Source of the DNA: Sphaerochaeta sp.
Lineage (GTDB): Bacteria; Spirochaetota; Spirochaetia; Sphaerochaetales; Sphaerochaetaceae
NCBI GenBank assembly: GCA_003456855.1
Contig: DMOO01000144.1
Coordinates: 1-11,194, forward strand
DNA: 11,194 nucleotides
Reading direction: 5' to 3'
Part shown: positions 7,169 to 11,194 of the stretch, one piece after another
Layout: each line of letters opens with the position of its first letter
How positions within the stretch are numbered: position 1 is the first letter of the stretch
Notes under the pieces: generated by a model
The model's database searches: none
What the model was told of the DNA's origin: nothing
What the model saw: only the letters and a program-made list of their open reading frames with translations
Program-made: the position numbers and the translations under genes

Positions 7169-7199
7169 TGTGTGAAATAACTCCAAAATAGAGATTTTC

Positions 7200-7250
7200 A
7201 AGTCCCTTCGTCTTAAGATTGAGACATCTTACAGAGACGGAGGGACTTTT
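7200..7250 (+). promoter_or_regulatory. Large hairpin sequestering the VTC gene's ribosome binding site
   Basis: AAGTCCCTTCGTCT (7200-7213) pairs along 14 positions with AGACGGAGGGACTT (7235-7248), with a single G-U pair. An inner six-pair stem, TAAGAT (7214-7219) with ATCTTA (7226-7231), caps it around a six-base loop. The 3' arm contains the only Shine-Dalgarno, GGAGG (7239-7243), nine bases before the ATG at 7253, and the arm runs into TTTT. It can be read as an RBS-masking translational switch, an intrinsic terminator/attenuator, or both. Confidence 0.75.
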
Positions 7251-7252
7251 CA

Positions 7253-7990
7253 ATGGAACAGGCAAAGCTTTTATTTCAGCGTTATGAGAAGAAGTACCTG
7301 CTTACTGAAACCCAGTACAGACAGGTCATCGAGGCAATTCAGGGAAAGATGGTTCCGGATGCCCATGCCAAGTACTCCATCAAGAACATCTATTTCGACA
7401 CAGAGGACTATGATCTGATCAGAACCTCTGTTGATGGAGCAGAATACAAGGAAAAGCTCCGCATGCGTGCATACGGAAATTGGGATAGAAACACAAACGA
7501 CCATGTCTTCCTGGAGATCAAGAAGAAGTATGACGGAATCGTCTACAAGAGAAGAGTCGGAATGACATTCATAGATGCAATGTTCTATGTCTTCTCCGGA
7601 AAGAGACCAAGCTACCTCACGGAGCTTGAGACCTCGGAGTTCGACTTCTTCCTGAAGCGCCATCCGATCACGAACAGAACCTTCCTGTCCTACGACAGAG
7701 AGGCCTATGCAGCAGCAGACGGAGGTGAGCTGAGAATCACCTTCGACAGCAACATAAGATACCAGACAGCTGATTTCTCCTTCGATGAGAAGCAGGCTGC
7801 CAACCAGATTCCTCTGGTCGGAGTTCTTATGGAGATAAAGAATCCACTGGCCATGCCACTGTGGGTTGCACAGATGCTCAGCGAGTTCAAGATCAGACCT
7901 TATTCGTTCTCAAAGTACGGAACGGTCTACAAAACAGATATCATTAGAGGGGAAAGAAGATGTTCAATTCAATTATCAGCTCAAGTCTGA
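7253..7990 (+). CDS. VTC-domain protein (polyphosphate polymerase domain)
   Basis: A 245-residue soluble protein of the VTC family, related to the catalytic domain of the yeast vacuolar transporter chaperone complex, which makes polyphosphate from nucleoside triphosphate inside a tunnel fold. Tunnel signatures are visible in order: RYEKKYLL (10-17), KNIYFDTEDYDLIR (44-57), KLRMRAYG (68-75), FLEIKKKYDGIVYKRR (86-101), a later LSYDREAY, LMEIKN, and SFSKYGTVYK near the C terminus. The basic residues and glutamates (for example E12, K68, R70, R72, E88, K90, K99, R100) sit where phosphate- and metal-binding residues occur in the family. The length is normal for bacterial members. Its last 31 bases overlap the DUF4956 gene in another frame. 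Bacterial VTC proteins are largely uncharacterised, so activity is inferred. A hairpin buries the ribosome binding site, suggesting controlled translation. Confidence 0.88.
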   Translation: MEQAKLLFQRYEKKYLLTETQYRQVIEAIQGKMVPDAHAKYSIKNIYFDTEDYDLIRTSVDGAEYKEKLRMRAYGNWDRNTNDHVFLEIKKKYDGIVYKRRVGMTFIDAMFYVFSGKRPSYLTELETSEFDFFLKRHPITNRTFLSYDREAYAAADGGELRITFDSNIRYQTADFSFDEKQAANQIPLVGVLMEIKNPLAMPLWVAQMLSEFKIRPYSFSKYGTVYKTDIIRGERRCSIQLSAQV

Positions 7991-8619
7991 CAGTTTCCAG
8001 TTTTTTGATCTGCTCAGCAGTCTCAGTGATCCTGGGCCTCCTGACAGCCGCAGTGTTCTCATTCAGGAACAAGAGCACATCGAGCTTCACGCTCACACTG
8101 ACACTGCTTCCAATAGCAGTCCAGCTTGTCATAATGCTTGTCAACGGCAACATCGGAACAGGAGTTGCCATAGCCGGAGCCTTCGGCCTTGTCAGATTCA
8201 GATCTGCAGCCGGAAAGGGCCGTGACATCGCAGCAATCTTCATTGCAATGGCAATCGGCCTTGCAACCGGAATGGGCTATCTCGCAGCAGCCTGCGTCTT
8301 CCTTGCGATCGTTGCAGTCGTCGTCCTTGCAGTGACACTTCTCGGCTTTGCAAAGGAGAACACAAACAGAAAGCTCAAGATCCAGATCCCTGAGGACATG
8401 GACTATGACGGACTGTTCGATGACCTTCTTAAGAAGTACACAAAGGGCTACAAGCTCACTGATGTCAAGACAGTCAACCTTGGCACCCTGTACGAGCTAA
8501 GATATGACATCGAGCTTGCAAACGAAGTCGTTCCGAAGGCCTTCCTTGATGAGATCAGGGCCAGAAACGGAAACCTCAGCGTAAGCTGCTGCAGAATCGC
8601 AGAGAAAGATCAGATCTGA
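7960..8619 (+). CDS. DUF4956-family membrane protein
   Basis: A 219-residue inner-membrane protein. Hydrophobic segments lie near residues 12-34, 44-62, 88-104 and 106-129, followed by a soluble C-terminal domain of about 90 residues. The DUF4956 core is clear: GAFGLVRFRS (73-82), KGRDIAAIFIAMAIGLATGMGY (86-107). The conserved RFRS and KGRD charges between membrane segments suggest an anion- or phosphate-contacting loop, which is my inference. AGAGGGG (7946-7952) sits seven bases before the ATG at 7960, inside the end of the VTC gene. The 31-base overlap implies coupled translation. DUF4956 genes are commonly found beside VTC-domain genes, and a membrane partner or polyphosphate export channel is an attractive guess, but the family has no established function. 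A strong terminator follows. Confidence 0.9.
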   Translation: MFNSIISSSLTVSSFLICSAVSVILGLLTAAVFSFRNKSTSSFTLTLTLLPIAVQLVIMLVNGNIGTGVAIAGAFGLVRFRSAAGKGRDIAAIFIAMAIGLATGMGYLAAACVFLAIVAVVVLAVTLLGFAKENTNRKLKIQIPEDMDYDGLFDDLLKKYTKGYKLTDVKTVNLGTLYELRYDIELANEVVPKAFLDEIRARNGNLSVSCCRIAEKDQI

Positions 8620-8642
8620 TCTTGAAATAAAACCAATGCCTG

Positions 8643-8672
8643 ACCGGGGACCTTGAGGTTCCCGGTTTTTTT
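8643..8672 (+). terminator. Rho-independent terminator after DUF4956 gene
   Basis: ACCGGGGACC (8643-8652) pairs with GGTTCCCGGT (8657-8666), with one G-U pair, around a TTGA loop. It runs into seven T residues (8666-8672). It closes the VTC-DUF4956 unit. Confidence 0.93.
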
Positions 8673-8705
8673 GTTCGAGGTGTGTTGATGGACTTGATAT
8701 TTTAT

Positions 8706-8726
8706 GTTTTTCAGTGGGTTTTTCAG
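8706..8726. repeat. Two direct copies of GTTTTTCAG, 12 bases apart
   Basis: GTTTTTCAG occurs at 8706-8714 and 8718-8726. A near-complement, CTGAAAA, lies at 8764-8770 in the loop of the neighbouring inverted repeat. It may be a low-complexity coincidence in AT-rich DNA or a small protein-binding site. Confidence 0.3.
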
Positions 8727-8729
8727 CAC

Positions 8730-8783
8730 AGAATAAAAAAATAAAATCTATAACTCAAAAAACCTGAAAATCTGAGTTATAGA
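8730..8783 (-). terminator. AT-rich hairpin, probable terminator of the minus-strand operon
   Basis: TCTATAACTCA (8747-8757) and TGAGTTATAGA (8773-8783) form a perfect 11-base inverted repeat with a 15-base loop. Read on the minus strand, the stem is followed by a long T-rich run (the complement of 8730-8746). This fits an intrinsic terminator for the permease gene that ends at 8827. The stem is AT-rich, so termination may be weak or it may be a binding site instead. Confidence 0.6.
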
Positions 8784-8784
8784 A

Positions 8785-8812
8785 ATAAAAAATCTTTTTT
8801 ATCCGGATATCC
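8785..8812. repeat. Nested palindromes between convergent genes
   Basis: ATAAAAAA (8785-8792) mirrors TTTTTTAT (8795-8802) with only two bases between. The ten-base palindrome TATCCGGATA (8800-8809) and GGATATCC (8805-8812) overlap it. It may add to bidirectional termination or bind a dimeric regulator. Confidence 0.45.
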
Positions 8813-8826
8813 CATCTTGGAAATCC

Positions 8827-9552
8827 CTAGATGATATGGCTTATGAAGATCCAAAGGCCGTTGAGGCCGACGAAGATGTAGACGATCTTGTTGAAGAGCT
8901 TTGCGTTGATCTTCTTGAAGCCAAGCTGGCCTACCATGGCGCCTGTGAGCATGCAGAACCAGCCTAGGGCCAAATACTTCATGTCAGGACCTTCGATGGC
9001 GCCCCTGAAGAGCCTTATCGAGAGGCTTGCCACGTTGCAGATGGTGAAGCAGGTCTGGCCTGTCCCCAGATACTCCTCCTTGCTGTTGGTGGCGGGGATC
9101 ATGTACAGCGCTGCAGGTGGTCCTACAATGGAGAAGAGTCCGTTGCTCAGGCCGCAGATGATGCCGACTATGGTTCCGTTCAGCGGGGTGGGCTTGATCT
9201 TGATCCTCTCGGCGAAGAAAAGGCTGAAGAGGGCAATGGCAACAAGCATCAGGCCAAGCAGGATGAACATGGCATCGGAGCTTATGCTGAATGAGAAGTA
9301 GGTTGCCACCGCACCGCTGATGCAGCAAGGGATCAGAATCGGAAGCATGACCTTCCAGTTGGTGCTCTTGCGATACTTGACGGACAGATAGAAAGTGCTG
9401 ACGAAGGAGATCGCCAGCACCATTGCGAGAACTTTTGCATAAGGGAAGAAAAGGGACAATACCGGCACCGCCAGCACAGGGAAGCCGAATCCTATTATCG
9501 ATTGAAGGAATGAGGCTCCGAATACTGTTAGCGCCAGGTATAGATAGGTCAT
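8827..9552 (-). CDS. TauE/SafE-family membrane permease
   Basis: A 241-residue polytopic membrane protein of the TauE/SafE family, which includes exporters of sulfite, sulfoacetate and other organic anions. The two internally related halves are visible. One starts with GASFLQSIIGFGFPVLAVPVLSLFFP (12-37) and the other with GIICGLSNGLFSIVGPPAALYMIP (about 129-152). Both carry the glycine- and proline-rich helix typical of the family. Roughly seven to eight membrane segments are expected. The gene begins five bases after the aminotransferase stop codon on the same strand, and its ribosome binding site is weak, which suggests translational coupling. Its substrate is unknown. From the operon I infer an organic anion made by the aminotransferase/IorB pathway, or simple sulfite or sulfonate efflux. 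It ends in TAG before the AT-rich inverted repeats. Confidence 0.9.
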   Translation of the reverse strand: MTYLYLALTVFGASFLQSIIGFGFPVLAVPVLSLFFPYAKVLAMVLAISFVSTFYLSVKYRKSTNWKVMLPILIPCCISGAVATYFSFSISSDAMFILLGLMLVAIALFSLFFAERIKIKPTPLNGTIVGIICGLSNGLFSIVGPPAALYMIPATNSKEEYLGTGQTCFTICNVASLSIRLFRGAIEGPDMKYLALGWFCMLTGAMVGQLGFKKINAKLFNKIVYIFVGLNGLWIFISHII

Positions 9553-9557
9553 TCAGC

Positions 9558-10727
9558 TCAGCACATCTTCTTCTTGAGGTCTGCCAGTCTGTTCAGTGCC
9601 TCATAGAGGGTCTCGTCCTTCTTGGCGAAGTGGAGTCTGATGATGTTCTGGACATCCTCTCTGAAGAATGATGTCCCAGGAACAGCAGAAACACCGACCT
9701 TTGCGGTCATCTCCTCGCAGAACTGGACATCGGTCTGGCCCTTCTTGAGGTATGGACCAATGTCTGCCAGGACGAAGTAGGTTCCCTGTGGGTTGGTGAA
9801 CGGGATTCCGATGTCCCTCAGTCCGCTTGTGAAGATATCCTTCATGTGGGCATAGTGGGCACCGAACTCCTGGTAGTAGCTGTCAGGGAACTCAAGTCCT
9901 ACTACAGCGGCCTCCATCAGAGGTGACGGGCAGCCGACTGCGTTGAAGTCGTGGTACTGCTTGATCCTCTGCATGATAGGCTCCGGGGCGATTGCATAGC
10001 CCAGTCTCCAGCCTGTGACCGAGTAGGTCTTTGAAAGGCTTGAGCAGCTGACTGTGCGCTCCCACATTCCAGGAAGGCTGTTCATGTAGATGTGCTTGTT
10101 GTCATCGTAGACGATGTGCTCGTAGACCTCGTCCATGATCGCGTAGACGTCATACTTGATGCAGAGGCTTGCGATGAACTCCAACTCCTGCCTTGTGAAG
10201 ACCTTTCCACTTGGGTTGGATGGGTTGCAGATCAGAATGGCCTTGACGCCTGGCTGCTTGAAGGCATCCTCCAGAACCGCCGGGTCGAAGTTGAACTGTG
10301 GCGGTACAAGAGGGACGAAGATCGACTCGCAGTCAGCCATGATGGCCTGTGCGTGGTAGTTCTCGAAGTAAGGTGAGAACATTATGATCTTGTCACCAGG
10401 GTTGGTAAGTGCGAAGAGTGTGTCCACCATGGCCTCTGTTGAACCGATTGTGACGACCATGTCGGTGTCCGGGTCCAGGCTTCTGTCCATGAAGTGTCCG
10501 CACTTCTTTGCAAGTGCTCTTCTGAAGTTGGGTGCACCCATTGTGATCGGGTACTGGTGAGGGCCTGTGTCACAGACCTCCTTCAGCCTGTCCGTCATTG
10601 CCTTCGGTGGGTCGAAGTCAGGGAAACCCTGTGCAAGGTTGATTGCATTGTGCGCAATCGCGATCCTTGTCATTCTTCTGATAACCGATTCAGTGAAGTG
10701 CTGGTTTCTTCTGCTCATCTCCTTCAT
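9558..10727 (-). CDS. Class I/II pyridoxal-phosphate aminotransferase
   Basis: A 389-residue cytoplasmic fold-type I aminotransferase. AQGFPDFDPP (32-41) is the substrate-end loop. NPSNPSGKVF (168-177) and MDEVYEHIVY (198-207) contain the cofactor-contacting Asn, Asp and Tyr. SSLSKTYSVTGWRLGY (229-244) carries the Schiff-base lysine (about residue 233), and IIRLHFAKKDE near the C terminus holds the carboxylate-binding arginine. The pattern resembles aspartate, aromatic and kynurenine aminotransferases (subgroup I-alpha/gamma). The start at 10727 is chosen because GGAGG (complement of 10735-10739) stands seven bases before it and its ATG overlaps the upstream stop codon; an in-frame ATG 90 bases earlier lies inside iorB. 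Coupling to an indolepyruvate oxidoreductase subunit favours aromatic amino acids as substrates, producing 2-oxoacids. Sequence alone does not fix the amino donor. Confidence 0.93.
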   Translation of the reverse strand: MKEMSRRNQHFTESVIRRMTRIAIAHNAINLAQGFPDFDPPKAMTDRLKEVCDTGPHQYPITMGAPNFRRALAKKCGHFMDRSLDPDTDMVVTIGSTEAMVDTLFALTNPGDKIIMFSPYFENYHAQAIMADCESIFVPLVPPQFNFDPAVLEDAFKQPGVKAILICNPSNPSGKVFTRQELEFIASLCIKYDVYAIMDEVYEHIVYDDNKHIYMNSLPGMWERTVSCSSLSKTYSVTGWRLGYAIAPEPIMQRIKQYHDFNAVGCPSPLMEAAVVGLEFPDSYYQEFGAHYAHMKDIFTSGLRDIGIPFTNPQGTYFVLADIGPYLKKGQTDVQFCEEMTAKVGVSAVPGTSFFREDVQNIIRLHFAKKDETLYEALNRLADLKKKMC

Positions 10728-11194
10728 TTTGCCACCTCCGCTCTTCCTAGTTGGAAGGCCTTTATGTTCATGTCCACGAATTTCTCTGGGACACTTGTTC
10801 TGATTGTATCGAGCCACTGCTGTTCAGTGAAGTCGAAATGGTTGGAAAGTGCACCAAGAAGTGCAAGGTTCACAGCCTTTGTGGAACCTGCCTGCCTGGC
10901 GATTGACAATGCATCGAAGCCCTCGAACTTGATGTCAAGCTTGCTGAGCTTCTCCTCGAGGTTCTCAGGATAAGAGGCATCGCCTGTGATCACCGGCATA
11001 GGGTTGATCTGCTGGGTGTTGGTGATCAGCGTGCCGCCCTTCTTGAGGAACTCCACATAGCGTGCGGCCTCAAGGATCTCGAATGATATGATGCAGTCCG
11101 CCTGTCCCTTGTCAATGACCGGGGAGTAGACCTTCTCGCCGTAGCGGACATAGGTCACGACGCTTCCGCCTCTCTGGCTCATGCCGTGGACCTC
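10724..11194 (-). CDS. iorB: Indolepyruvate:ferredoxin oxidoreductase beta subunit (5' end outside window)
   Basis: The C-terminal 156 residues of a gamma-domain-type 2-oxoacid:ferredoxin oxidoreductase subunit. The reading frame runs to the window edge. The first visible residues, EVHGMSQRGGSVVTYVRYG, match the conserved EVHGMSQRGGSV segment found about 40 residues into IorB proteins, so an internal ATG at 11182 is not the true start. VYSPVIDKGQADCIISFEILEAARY and the GGTLITNTQQINPMPV segment also fit the family. With the thiamine-diphosphate IorA subunit, the enzyme oxidatively decarboxylates aryl pyruvates to aryl-acetyl-CoA and reduces ferredoxin. IorA is expected just upstream, beyond the window. 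The ATGA overlap with the aminotransferase gene implies coupled translation of the enzyme pair that converts aromatic amino acids to acyl-CoA. Confidence 0.9.
   Translation of the reverse strand, partial: EVHGMSQRGGSVVTYVRYGEKVYSPVIDKGQADCIISFEILEAARYVEFLKKGGTLITNTQQINPMPVITGDASYPENLEEKLSKLDIKFEGFDALSIARQAGSTKAVNLALLGALSNHFDFTEQQWLDTIRTSVPEKFVDMNIKAFQLGRAEVAK

Larger units (their letters stand above)
6941..7252. other. Long intergenic leader before the VTC gene
   Basis: This stretch has no sizeable gene. It holds two TGTAGAA direct repeats (6975-6981, 6985-6991), a ten-base palindrome ATGAGCTCAT (6991-7000) and a possible 34-codon ORF (7064-7168). There are also overlapping inverted repeats: TTCACACA (7141-7148) with TGTGTGAA (7169-7176), and TGGAGT (7161-7166) with ACTCCA (7180-7185). 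It ends in the large hairpin at 7200-7248. I could not place a convincing promoter, although one must exist because a terminator precedes the region. Confidence 0.6.

Noticed and set aside
7141..7176. TCACACA direct repeats with TGTGTGAA as a possible CRISPR-like or CRP-type site
   Set aside because: There are too few copies for an array, and the 20-base gap between the arms does not match a CRP-type operator. It is kept only as part of the leader description.
10728..10817. Longer aminotransferase start at 10817
   Set aside because: It would lie inside iorB. The start at 10727 has GGAGG seven bases upstream, an ATGA overlap with the iorB stop, and gives the usual family length.
11182..11194. 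ATG at 11182 as the true iorB start
   Set aside because: The frame continues upstream as EVHG, which together with MSQRGGSV matches a conserved internal motif, so the gene is cut by the window edge.

Overview
The window looks like ordinary bacterial chromosome, most likely from a spirochaete of the Sphaerochaeta type. This is inferred from the exported solute-binding protein, whose signal peptide ends in the 'FANGGTE' pattern often seen in that group. It also rests on heavy use of AGA/AGG arginine and GAG glutamate codons, and on an anaerobic, fermentation-type gene set (tripartite tricarboxylate transporter, malic enzyme, indolepyruvate:ferredoxin oxidoreductase subunit). No phage, transposase, CRISPR, rRNA or tRNA was seen.

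Plus-strand block 1 (about 24-4964): a likely promoter is followed by a divergent CYTH-like protein that overlaps a short Ppx/GppA phosphatase gene by four bases. Thirty bases later comes a complete tripartite tricarboxylate transporter in the order tctC-tctB-tctA. A strong hairpin lies between tctC and tctB, and a terminator follows tctA. A Nudix (ADP-ribose pyrophosphatase-like) gene and a malic enzyme gene follow. The malic enzyme has its own well-formed promoter and terminator. Transporter plus malic enzyme suggests uptake of di- or tricarboxylates and conversion of malate to pyruvate with NAD(P)H; this is inference from neighbourhood.

Plus-strand block 2 (6941-8672): a 312-base stretch with no sizeable gene holds a possible 34-residue exported peptide. 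It ends in a long hairpin that buries the ribosome binding site of the next gene. That gene encodes a VTC-type polyphosphate polymerase domain protein and overlaps a DUF4956 membrane protein gene. Together with the Ppx/CYTH pair 5.5 kb upstream, the window carries candidate genes for both making and breaking polyphosphate or related phosphoanhydrides.

Minus-strand block (11194 down to 8827): an iorB-like gene (5' end outside the window) overlaps by four bases a class I/II aminotransferase, which sits five bases from a TauE/SafE-family permease. This reads as an operon for oxidative fermentation of amino acids, probably aromatic, through 2-oxoacids to acyl-CoA, with a possible anion exporter. 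The two blocks converge on an AT-rich region of nested inverted repeats (8673-8826).

I found no clearly unprecedented system. The best leads are the hairpin before the VTC gene, the divergent CYTH protein coupled to Ppx, and the permease coupled to the aminotransferase/IorB pair.
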